From positions 26,917,152 to 26,981,151 of the forward strand of contig NC_060886.1 in NCBI RefSeq assembly GCF_014805685.1: DNA of 64,000 nt, written 5' to 3'. This DNA comes from Silurus meridionalis (taxonomy: Eukaryota; Chordata; Actinopteri; Siluriformes; Siluridae). Below, one piece after another: positions 51,141 to 62,300 of this stretch (the stretch's first letter is position 1; each line of letters begins with the position of its first letter). The position numbers and the translations under genes are program-made. Below the pieces are notes generated by a model. That model was not told the DNA's origin. It made no database searches and saw only the letters and a list, made by a program, of their open reading frames with translations.

Positions 51141-51844
51141 GATTCCATTTTTGAGTCTGGATGAATGAATTTTATGTATGCATGGACATTTTATTGTGAT
51201 TACCATGCACTATACACTGTATAGACCAGGATTTCTTAAAATGGGGTCTGTAAAATTTTACATGTATGTCACAAAATTTGGCAAAATTGGAGCGAATTGT
51301 GACATGGACTGGTGTCTGTTAAAAAATGTGGCTAATTAAGAAGTGTGGGTTCTGCATGTTTCTTTGTTTTATCTACTACATATAAAGAAACAGCATGCTG
51401 CTTATGGTCATGGTTTCCAGTGTTCCATATCACTCTGAGAAAATCAACACATGAACTTCATCTCCAGAGCTGCTATAAAATCATCTCACAAGCATTTCAC
51501 TATTTAATTTGGTAAAAACTAAATCTGATACACACAGACACAGAAACTCAAAGGTCTTCACTACAACCCATCAGAATAAATGTTCATTTTAAGAAACAAT
51601 AACATTAATATTGCACAGTATAAAGTACTTTTCAGAAAAATAATAAAACAAATTCACACAATCATACAAAAACTATAACACAAGATATTTTGAAAATGCC
51701 TAAATTTCATACCGGATCGATCTAATCCCGGGTTTCCAAAGACTGCCACAGGTATTGTTAGCCAACAGGGTACCGGAGAAAATTGGGCTACTGTTGGCCA
51801 AAGGAGGAGAAGAAGAGGAGGAAGACACCTACAGAGACAACAGA

Positions 51845-52260
51845 AAAAAGGTAGGAGAGTGGATGTTAGGGTTGGTACTTTAAATGTTGGTACTGGTAAA
51901 GGGAGAGAGATAGCTGATATGATGGAGAGAAGAAAGGTAGATATGTTGTGTGTACAAGAGAACAAGTGGAAAGGGAGTAAGGCCAGGAACATTAGAGGTG
52001 GGTTTAAACTGTTCTACCATTGTGTGGATATAAAGAGAAAAGTGTAAGGGTGACCCTGAAGTTCAGTAAGAGTGTAGTGGAGGTGAAGAGAGTGGGTTGT
52101 GAGATGGAGGAGAAGGAACAATTCTAGAGTGTGTGGATAAATTGGTGGAGAGTGTACCTAGCAAAGAAAGATTAGTGATTGGGGCAGATTTTAATGGGCA
52201 TGTAGGTGAAGGGAACAGAGGTGATGAGGAGGTGATGGTTAGAAAGGGCAAATGGTGTTA
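51845..52260 (+). pseudogene. RTE-like endonuclease fragment
   Basis: Frame reads VRVGTLNVGTGKGREIADMM, ERRKVDMLCVQENKWKGSKA: the LNV and QE(N) boxes of AP endonuclease. A later frame has RLVIGADFNGHVGEGNRGDE (metal-binding DFNGH). Stops and small deletions break it. Confidence 0.8.
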
Positions 52261-52889
52261 GATTTTGCTAAAAGGATAGAAATGTCAGTGGTAAATATTT
52301 ATTTTAAGAAGAAGAAGGATCATAGGGTGACGTATATAAGTGGAGCAAGGTGCACACAGTATGAGATTCAGGGAAGAGGTCAGACAGGGGCTCAGTGGTG
52401 GTGAAGATGTGCTAGATGATTGGGCAATTACTGCAGGAGTGATAAGGGAGACAGCTAAAAAGTACTTGTGACATCTGAAAAATCTGGTGCCGTGTGAGAA
52501 GTTGGAAACTAAGGAAGGAGAAAAGGATTTGTGCCGATTGACCAGGCAGAGGGAAACGAGCTGGGAAAAATGTGCTGCAAGTTAGAGCAATAAAGGATGG
52601 AGATGGAACTAGTGAGGAAAGTGTGTTGAGAAGATGGAGGGAGTATTTTGTGCAGCTGATGAATGAGGAAAATGAGAGAAAGAGAAGGTAAAATGATGTG
52701 GAGATGGTGAAGCAGGAAGTGGATAGGATTAGTGGGAAAGTGAGAGCAGTACCAATTTTTAAGACTAAGGGAGATGTGCCGACTTGCACCTTACAGGAGA
52801 ATAAAGTTGATCAGTCACACCATGAAGTTATGGAAAATAGTAGTAAAAGCCAAGCTAAGGGATGATTTGACCATTTGTGAGCAACAGAT

Positions 52890-53535
52890 ACAATATTTGC
52901 TTTGAGAATGTTGATGGAGAAGTATAGAGAAGGTCAGAAGGAGTTACATTGTGTGTTTGTGTATTTAGAGAAAGCATATGACAGGGTGCCAAGAGAGGAG
53001 CTGTGGTATTGTATGAGGAAGTCAGGTGTGTCAGAGAAGTATGTAAGGTTGGTGCAGGACATGTATGAGGACAGTGTGACAGCAGTTAAGTGTTGAAGCC
53101 ATACAGGAGTCTCCATGGACTATGATGTTTGCGGATGATATTGTGATTTTTGCCTAAAGTAGGCACAAAGAGAGTTTAGAGACAGTGGCATTGACTAAAA
53201 GATAGTAAGTGGAGCTGGAGGTAACAGAGTTGAAAATGCTGAGATTTTTATTGGGAGTGGAAGAGGATGGACAGGATAAGAAACAAGTTTATTAGAGAGA
53301 CAGCGCATTTAGGACATTTTAGAGAGAAGGTAAGAGAGGTGCGATTGAGATGGTTTGGACATGTGCAGAGAAGGGACATGGGGTATATCAGTAGAAGAAT
53401 GCTGAGGATGGAGCCACTAGGAAGGAGGAAAAGAGGAAGGCCAAGGAGGCCACTTATGGATGTGGTGAGGGAAGATATGCAGATGGTTCATTTGAAAGCC
53501 ACAGAAGTAGAAGACAGGGGTTATGGAAACAGATG
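52890..53535 (+). pseudogene. RTE-like reverse transcriptase end
   Basis: [40 protein letters not shown] (first RT aspartate replaced in [10 protein letters not shown], where D is usual before LEKAYD), then after a deletion MMFADDIVIFA (catalytic pair, about 53122-53154). The C-terminal block is VRLRWFGHVQRRDMGYISRR and GRRKRGRPRRPLMDVVREDM (53330-53500). Inactive. Confidence 0.85.
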
Positions 53536-53770
53536 ATCAGCTGTGGTGACCCGGGAGCAGCCAAAAGAAGTAGTTGTGTCCAAATGCAGTTTGACTAAAA
53601 CAACCCTCTGTATATAAAGTATAAAAGTATATAATGATTCTGTTTACATGAATTAGTTTACTATTATAAAATAGGTCTGAATTATTTTATTTGAAAAAAT
53701 GTCAAATTCAAATAGTTACAAGAGCAGCTAAGAGCATAAATTGTAATAATCACACACTTAATTGCAGTTA

Positions 53771-55265
53771 CAGTGGGGTAAATTACAGGCCTGTAATTCT
53801 CATCGTAGGTACACTTTAACTATGAGAGACAAAATGAGAAAAAAAAAATCCAGAAAATCACATTGTCTGATTTTTAAAGAATGTATTTGCAAATTATGGT
53901 GGAAAATTTATTTTGTATTTGGTCAATAACAAAAGTCCATCTCATACTTTGTTATATACCCTTTGTTGGCAATAACAGATCAAATGTTTTCTGTAAGTCT
54001 CCACTTGGTTTTTACACACTGTTGCTGGTAGTTTGGCCCATTCCTCCATGCAGATCTCCTCTAGAGCAATGATGTTTTGGGGCTGTTGCTGGGCAACATG
54101 GATTTTCTATGGGGTTGAGATCTGGAGACTGGCTAGGCCACGCCAGGACCTTGAAATGATTCTTACGAAGCCACTCCTTCGTTGCCTGGGCGGTGTGTTT
54201 GGGCTCATTGTCATGCTGAATGACCCAGCCACGTTTCATCTTCAATGCCCTTGCTGATGGAAGGAGGTTTTCACTCAAAATCTCACGATACATGGCCCCA
54301 GTCATTCTTTCCTTTACACGGATCAGTCATCCTGGTCCCTTGGCAGAAAAACAGACCCAAAGCATGATGTTTCCACCCCATGCTTCACAGTATGGTGTTC
54401 TTTGGATGCAACTCAGCATTCTTTCTCCTCCGAACACAACAAGTTGAGTTTTTACCAAGAATTTTGGTATCATCTGACCATATGAAATTCTGCCAATCCT
54501 CTTCTGGATCATCCAAATGCTCTCTAGCAAACTTTAGACAGGCCCGGACATGTGCTGGCTTAAGCAGGGGAACACATCTGGCACTGCAGGATTTAAGTCC
54601 CTGGCGGCGTAGTGTATTACTGATGGTAGCCTTTGTTACTTTGGTCCCAGCTCTCTGCAGGTCATTTACTAGGTCTGTGGTTCTGGGATTTTTGCTCACC
54701 GTTCTTGTGATAATTTTGACCCCACGGGGTGAGGTCTTGCGTGGAGCCCCAGATCGAGGGATATTATCAGTGGTCTTGTATGTCTTCCATTTTCTAATTA
54801 TTGCTCCCATAGTTGATTTACACCAAGCTGCTTACCTATTGCAGATTCAGTCTTCCCAGCCTGGTGCAGGTCTACAATTTTGTTTCTGGTGTCCTTTGAC
54901 AGCTCTTTGGTTTTGGCCATATTTGAGTTTGAGGTTGTGGACAGGTGTCTTTTATACTGATAACGAGTTCAAACAGGTGCAATTAATACAGGTAATGAGT
55001 GGAGGACAGAGGAGCCTCTTAAAGAAGAAGTTACAGGTCTGTGAGAGCCAGAAATCTTGCTTTTTTGTAGGTGACCAAATACTTATTTTTTACCATAATT
55101 TGCAAATAAATTCTTTAAAAATCAGACAATGTGATTTTCAGGATTTTTTTTCTCATTTTGTCTCTCAGTTGAAGTGTATCTATGATGAAAATTACAGGCC
55201 TCTCTCATTATTTGTGGGACAACTTGCACAATTGGTGGCTGACTAAATACTTTTTTGCCCCACTG
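53771..55265 (-). mobile_element. Tc1-like element, left repeat partly deleted
   Basis: Starts CAGTGGGGTAAATTACAGGC after TA (53769-53770) and ends TTTTTTGCCCCACTG before TA (55266). The right terminal repeat is about 200 bp. The left one lacks about 70 bp just after the first 10 bases. Confidence 0.88.
54012..54918 (-). pseudogene. Tc1-like DD34E transposase, several frameshifts
   Basis: Starts [20 protein letters not shown] at about 54918. A 1-nt loss near 54815 shifts to [20 protein letters not shown]. The catalytic D is in FIWSDDTKI (deletion follows), D in [14 protein letters not shown] and E in [11 protein letters not shown] further frame break just after IENP leads to the C-terminus. 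Catalytic residues are retained but no single frame exists. It is close to the transposase at 17390-18345. Confidence 0.87.
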
Positions 55266-55266
55266 T

Positions 55267-55960
55267 ATAATTATGAGGGGGAATTGGAATATTTTCTATA
55301 AATGAGCACAGGAGCAGATAATAATCAGATATCATATAAAGAGTGTCATTTAGGATTATTTAACATTTTTCCCTTTGTGTCTTTTGGAGTTTCTACCTAA
55401 TACAGGGGACAATCAATTTAAATTGATTAATGGTTAAGTGCAGCCTGAAAGTCCCTTTGGTAAAAGGTGCACATGAATACCTCCACAGCTGTATATTAAA
55501 ATTTGTCTTTAAGATGAAGACAAAACAGTACCATTTGCTTTTTTAAATAATTAAAATATTAAATATACTGTTAAATATTGCCTCTACATGATGTGGTGCC
55601 AGCAAGTATATTTTTTGTAATAGGGCTTCAAACCTTTCTTTTAATTAAAGTAGCTTGTCGAAAAGTTGAAGCTACAGTTAGGATAGCTTTGAGGGGAAAT
55701 ACAATTTCTGCCTTTCTTAGCATCTTTAGCATGTACTTCAGAGACATGAAAACAAATGAAACCTTTACCAAACAAGATGCTTTTATTAAAGTCATGAGAT
55801 AAAGATACAAACATCAGTTCAGCTGAAAACTTCTTAGCTTCTCGCACAGACTTCTTAAAACAAGTTACATTTGCACTAAAAGTCAATACAAGGTTGAAGT
55901 GTTTATGCTCAGAGTTTATATATGTTCACTTTCATCTAATTTGCTGTATGAATAAAAAGT
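55267..55960. other. intergenic DNA downstream of rrp1
   Basis: ORFs at 55578-55886 on both strands are short and unsupported. No repeat family recognised. Confidence 0.35.
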
Positions 55961-55984
55961 GGCAAACAGGTGTCTCATTTACAA

Positions 55985-56135
55985 TTTTTATTGAATGTAT
56001 TTTGTTTTTATTGAATGCCATAGATTTTATTGTATGTCAGTCAGATTAAACTCTGAGAATTGAGTTTAATTAAAGCAACATATCCCAAATCTAAATGACA
56101 TTAGGAAATGAAGACCTTTCACACAATATATGGTT
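55985..56135 (-). other. rrp1 3' UTR (predicted)
   Basis: Follows the stop codon at 56136-56138. AATAAA on the minus strand occurs near 55986-55991 and again near 56009-56014, either of which could be the polyadenylation signal. Confidence 0.5.
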
Positions 56136-56314
56136 TTAAAAGAAATCTGCTGCTGTTGCTCTTTTCTTAGCTGCAGGTTTATTTTTCACAGTCAGTACTG
56201 GAGACAGTGAAGTTGACTTCAGAACCCCTGACATAGGCATCTTCTTAGGGTCGAAGGCCACACGAGATGACCCAACAGGACTTACCAACAAGCTCCTGTC
56301 AGTCTTCTTAAATT
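56136..56314 (-). CDS. rrp1: rrp1 last coding exon
   Basis: 179 bp coding. Acceptor TTTTTTACAG. Encodes FKKTDRSLLVSPVGSSRVAF, DPKKMPMSGVLKSTSLSPVL, and ends KKRATAADFF then TAA. The basic tail is a likely nucleolar signal. Confidence 0.92.
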
Positions 56315-59300
56315 CTGTAAAAAATGGGAAAATACACTATAAACTGTTCCTAAAATGATATCTAAAAATTAACAGACTAGCTTCTGACCTTCACCTTGAT
56401 AATCTGCATGTTGCTCATTTACAGTCTCATATTCTGACACTAGTTTCAGTCTAATGAAATCAGAAATTTGCATCAATTCAAATGTGTAGTTTCATTTACC
56501 ATTACATAGCAACCTTGAATAGTTTTTGATATAAAACAGTTTCCATCAGCTCTGATCAAAATGTGTTTTGTTTGCATTCATTTTAACGAGCAAGATTAGT
56601 TGAAAACTATTGTTCTACTCTACAACAAAGATCTCACTTGTGATAAACATAACACAAAAACCATTAACAAATGACACCAACAACTTTACAATAAACTTAC
56701 CAGTGGTTTTATTGTTCTTGAGCCCAAAGGTCACTTTCTTATTTTCAGTCTTCAATGTTTGGAATTTCTACCAAACAAAAATAAATAATAAAAAATCATT
56801 AACATAAATAATAATATACAAATATTGGTAGGCTTGGATAAACAATAGACAAAAGAAATTTCCAAGGACTATTTAGAACTTGTCAGGTTTTCCTAACCAC
56901 TCTGACTAGACCACCAAAAACTTTATTAGGAACACTTATATCTGTTCATTCATGCAATTATCTAATCAGCCAGTCTTGTGTTCGCAGTGCAATTCTGGGC
57001 ATAATTTGTGATGCAAGATGGGCTGGTTTGAATAATTCTATAACTGCTTGTTGATGACAGGTTAGAGACAAATGGCCAGACTGGCTTGACAATGCACCCA
57101 GTAACAAAGCAAAATTATGAGATATATTGAGCTTGACTTTTTTTTTATTGGCCTTTTTAGCTACTTGATCTGAATCCAACAGATCACCTTTGGAACGTGT
57201 TAGAACACAACCTGCAGCATGAATATGCACTTGAAAAATCAGCAGGAATTGCAGCAAAATGTCATCCATGACAAGACAATCTGAAACATTTCTAAAGGCA
57301 AACTGAGGCCCTCCAAATGTTAATATGGTGTTACTAAGTAGTATTTAACAAAGTTATTTTATTCAAGAGAGTTCCAATGCAACAATATAAATTTTGGCCA
57401 GACTTTAGTTTTAAAGCTACACAAATCTACAGAGATGAAGAAATAATATTCATACAATAATCCATAAACAGTTATATTTAATAAAGTGGAATGACAAGGC
57501 ACAACAGTATTGAACATGCTAAAACAAAAACTTTAAACTTCTGTTTGTCATGAGTTTTTTAAGACACCTCCCCATATTTGTTGGTATTTTGTACTGGTAC
57601 ATTCTCCCAGTAATTTATAGCCTGTTCCAAATGTTGTGTAGCAAACTTCAAAGAAGCTTTAACATGCCTTTACTGGATCCTGTACACATCCAAAAGTATT
57701 GTGTGTTTAATTTTGTTTAACTGTTGTGTCTTTGTTAGACACACAGAGAGTGAAAGGACAGTTCCTGAATGTGTGGTTCCCACAGTTATGCATGGAGGAG
57801 GAGGTGTGATGGTGCAAAGTGGTCATCAAAGCAAAAAGTGGCTACTTTGAGGAATCAAAAATATAAAACATTCTGGATTATTTAGCTTGTTTTGGTTTAC
57901 TAAATAATTCCATGGTCCTTCATAATTTTTTTTTCAGTATTAATGAAGTATGTAAAAACTGAAGGAGAAGGTGTGTCCAAACTTTTGACTGGTACCATAT
58001 ATATATTTAAGGCTATAACCATTCACATAATTTACGTTTGTGGCATTTAGCAGACGCCCTTGTCCAGAGCGGCGTACAAAAGACGTACATAATAGTGTTG
58101 TAGGGACTATACCTTGATGCTGGTCAGAGGTGTGCTGTGCTTTGGTTTGGTTTTACAGAAAAGTGGAGTTGGGGGTTTTATTAGACCCTGAAATGAGACA
58201 AAGTCAGATTTTGGAGAGGCTTTTCCCATCTTCAGCTTCTTGTGGGTTACAATGCCCTGTTGCAAATGAAGAAAAATGACCTAGTCATAAAATGATGTGA
58301 ATGTGGGAGGTAAGGAGAGCAAAACTTGATACAACAATAATATAAACATGACATACAGTCATAGCCTGATACTTACCCTGATTTTATATTTCTTTCCACC
58401 CATCTCGTTTCCTACATGTTCATTATTTTGAGACATTACTGCCTCATCTGTCTGTAGCTTTCTTTTCTTTTTTCCATTTTTCATTGGGGTAACGGAGTTC
58501 ATTTCAGTAGAGTGATCTGGTACAACTGATTCTGCATTCTCGTTTGCAGCATTTTCAAAAATGGGGTTTTCTTTTGTTTCTTCTACAGGCTGACTTTCTT
58601 GTTGCTTCAGGATTTTATTTTTTTTCCATGTTGTGGCTGACTGGTTTTCAGCTTTGAGATCTCCTGATTTGAAAAGGTCTGTTTGCCCTTTCCCTTTTTT
58701 TTCTTGGTAGCACGTGCCATCAGTCTAGACTGTGTTGCGCAATCTTCCTCAGATGTAGGATAGGAATGTCTGCTGATCTCGTCATTGTTGTGTTGATTGG
58801 TGTCTTCTAAAATAGATCTAATTGCTTCCTCCTCCGAGCTGGATTTCAGTTTTTTCCTTTTCACCTTTTTTTGAGAGGCACTTGTCCCTAGTTGAGTTTG
58901 TGCTGCATTGTCATCCTTGTCCACTTTCTGTGGTGTGTACTGCTTTCTGAACTTCTCTCTAGCATTGTGTTCTTTATAAAATGCTACTGCTGAAGTCTCC
59001 AACTGGCTCTGGAGAGAAATCTCTTCTGATGTATTTTCCAGAATTAATCCACTGATTTCTGGGTTCATTTTCTCTACCACACTCATCATCTTTTTCTTTT
59101 TATTCTTAGTTTTCTCCTGAGTAAGAAAAATACCACATTTAGCCTGTTGAGTTTCCACAGAACCTGCTAAATGTGATGTCATTTCAGGCTTATGATTTGC
59201 ATAGCTCTGGCCTAATCCATTTATATCTGTGCTAGTTTCAGTGCACCTAATGCCTGACATTGGTTTGAAACTTGTCTGCTTCATCACAGCTTCTTCACAA

Positions 59301-62300
59301 ACATCAGTATGTGGTTCTCCCTCAGATTCCTTTAAATTAAGATGGAATTCATGTGTTCCTTCTCGCAGATTCTTTGAGATTTTTTTTAAGACTTTACTTC
59401 TCCTCCTCTTTTTTAAACTGATACCAGCCTCCAGGTGGTGTTGCGAGTCTGATTCCATACACTGGGACACTGTTTCATGATCAGCTATTTCCGAGAACTT
59501 CAGCTGGCCGTCAACCACGCCTTTCTTTCTCAAATCTTGCTCTCTTGGAGTTCCACCTGTCTCCAGTGGAATATGTGATGTGTCCATGGCTTTGTCTGTA
59601 TCAGTAAATTCTTTATTCTCTTCAAAACCTTTCTTTGTTTTCTTTAAGTTCTTTGTGGGTTGGCTTAACAATGCACATGGCTTCTCTTTATCTTGGCAAG
59701 CTGCTGGGTGAAGGGGATAACATTAAATTACTCACTTCCATGTAAGTTTATTGTTCTTGTAACAAATTACTCTTGTAACAAAATAACTTTCAGGATCAGC
59801 TAAGCTTTTAATGTCTTGAAATTCTACTGGCTACTAGTTTTTCATTCCATGTTAGCAAATTTAAATGAATAAAAAAATAATACTATAATTAAGTCTTGAA
59901 TATTACTATAGTATAAGTACATATTAGCATAAACTCAATATGGCAACTGAAAGCTTAAGATGCAGCAAAAACAGATTACATGTAAAAGAACCTGTAAATA
60001 GTCAGTAATCTTTTAAATATTTTAGATAGCTTAGACAATTTAGCTTAATTTTAAAGCTACTCTCTGGCTACGATAATATATGAATGCATTTATAAATGTT
60101 TCTTATATCCCATCTTATATCACAGAGCTGTCTGATTTCAGAGTTTCAATCAAAGTGATACAGTTTAAAGTATGTGTGTAGTGGAAACAATAAAAGTTCC
60201 CTCATCACACCATAAAACTTTCCATGAACTCATGTTTAAAACTGCATTCTTAAGAATGCAGTTTTGAAGCATGAGTTCATGGAAAGTTTTATGGTGTGAT
60301 GAGGGAACTTTTATTGGTTGTAGTGTGTAAAAAAAAAAAAAAAAACCTGACAGCTCATGACAACTGAAAAATACTTTGTAAAATCCTCATTCACTCACAT
60401 CTATTGTTCTTTATAATCTCAATAAAAAGAGTACAATTTAATTCAGGTGAATTCTGTTGTGTAATTGTATGTTATTGTATGCATCTAACCATGTTCTATA
60501 ATTCACAGATAATGATGCCATAATTGACAATTTAAACACAAATAAAATTAAATGCAAAAAAGCAAGATTGTTTCCAAGGCAATAAAACATTTGATATCAC
60601 ATTCATTCCCCTGGAAGGACTGAACACATTTACTTAATCACAGCTGACCTTTGCTCTTCTTAGCCACCATTTCATCTCCAGTTCTGGGGCTCTCATTTCT
60701 TCTTTTCTTCTTTTCGCTTTTTTTATCATCAAATAACTCCTCATCTGATCTATCACTCAGGTCACAATTATCCTTTATTTGAGGGAAAATTCCTGTAAAC
60801 CATAATAAAAAGTTTTATACAGTCACTAGTCTTATAACATGAAAAATTAACTAATACATTGATACCATTTTTTGGAGGTAACATTTGCATTAAAGAACAA
60901 AGTGAATCGTTTTCTGAATTGCTCAGACCCACGTAGGGCTGCAACATCTAAACAATAAAATATAATATAAAGATAAATATACCGATAAATCAATGATGAA
61001 ATTTGTTGTCAACAAATGCCGTTATCGATTATTTGGGCTGCTCAGGTTATGGGTTAGCCTGACAGTAAGTGTACAGGGACAAGGTGCAGCAGAAAAAGAA
61101 AATGCATGGTGTCATGGATGATGGTGAAACATCAGCACGATGAGCAAAAACTGTAGAATCCTCATCATGTAAAAACAGTGTAGTTTAATGAAGTGTTATT
61201 GTGTAAACTGTTTTTGTTACTTTAGGACAGTCGCACTGGATCTGTTCTGTCGTGACCCGCGAGCATCAGGTTGCACAATCGGCTCGCTCGTGATATAGTG
61301 ATGGATTTAATTAAAATGATGCAAACAAACACTAAATCTAAAAGCAGCAAATAACAGCAGCAGTAAACAAGTACACTTTTTAGTCACTGTTGTGGTTTTC
61401 AGCAAATGATTCGTACACAAATGCATATTTCATCCTTTTTTTTTTTTTACCAAGTCTATTAGCGTGCTGGGTTTCTCTGATCCATTCTCTTTTTATAGCA
61501 TTCGTCCACTAGAATAGTAACTTATCCTTTTTTAAGCGTGATTTATTGCAGCTTTACGTACATCTACGATCAAATGCTTGTTTTAAATGTTTGTATATTT
61601 AATGTATGCATATATCATTCAATTACTAGACAAAATGTAATTAATTATATTATAGATGCTTATTTATTCACAACTAAACAAAATGTCTTTTTTTGTCAAC
61701 TTGTCATCTGCAATCATCATTAAAAACAATACAAATTTTGATTTAAACAATTTACACCTTGCACACTCAAAAGAGGAAACAAACCAGCATGAGAGAATTT
61801 GTTCAAAAGATAAATTCCTCAACATGCAGCCATTATAAGCTTTAAAATGTCTAAATTAAAAAGTTAGTTAAACCTAATATCTGGTTTTTGCATTTTTAAA
61901 GTAAAATTTTATACATAATTACCCTGAATTAGGGTTCTATATAATTATAATTAGCAAAACAGCTTATTTAAAAATATATATTTCTTTATCCAATTATTTA
62001 AAAAAAAATATATATAAGTCTGATTAATCGATCATCAAAATGAATTTTGGTTGCAGCCCTAGACCCACTGCATTTACAGCATCAACATAATATAAGCAAA
62101 AATGCCTACAATGCACTTCTAAAAAAAAAATAATACATTTTATATAGTCTACTTACCTGCACTTAAATCACGAAAACTTCATTTGCAGTCATGTTTAAAA
62201 AAAAAGAAAACAAAAAGCAATGAATAACTGCATTAGAAAGCACTATTTATATCATATTGTTACACAACATCTATAAAGTATTAATTGCAGCCCTTACGTC

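Larger units (their letters stand above)
51690..53575 (+). mobile_element. RTE-like LINE, internally deleted
   Basis: Begins with an endonuclease-side leader (about 51770-51850), continues with endonuclease, a shortened middle, RT remnants and a C-terminal region, and ends GCAGCCAAAAGAAG near 53573. The 3' end matches the SINE tails at 580-609 and 7265-7300. I place it with RTE-type elements because of the endonuclease N-terminus often mislabelled craniofacial development protein 2; clade assignment needs a search. Confidence 0.8.

Noticed and set aside
55578..55886. Two opposing ORFs of 74-81 codons
   Set aside because: No splice context, homologue or codon pattern; they lie in AT-rich DNA downstream of rrp1.
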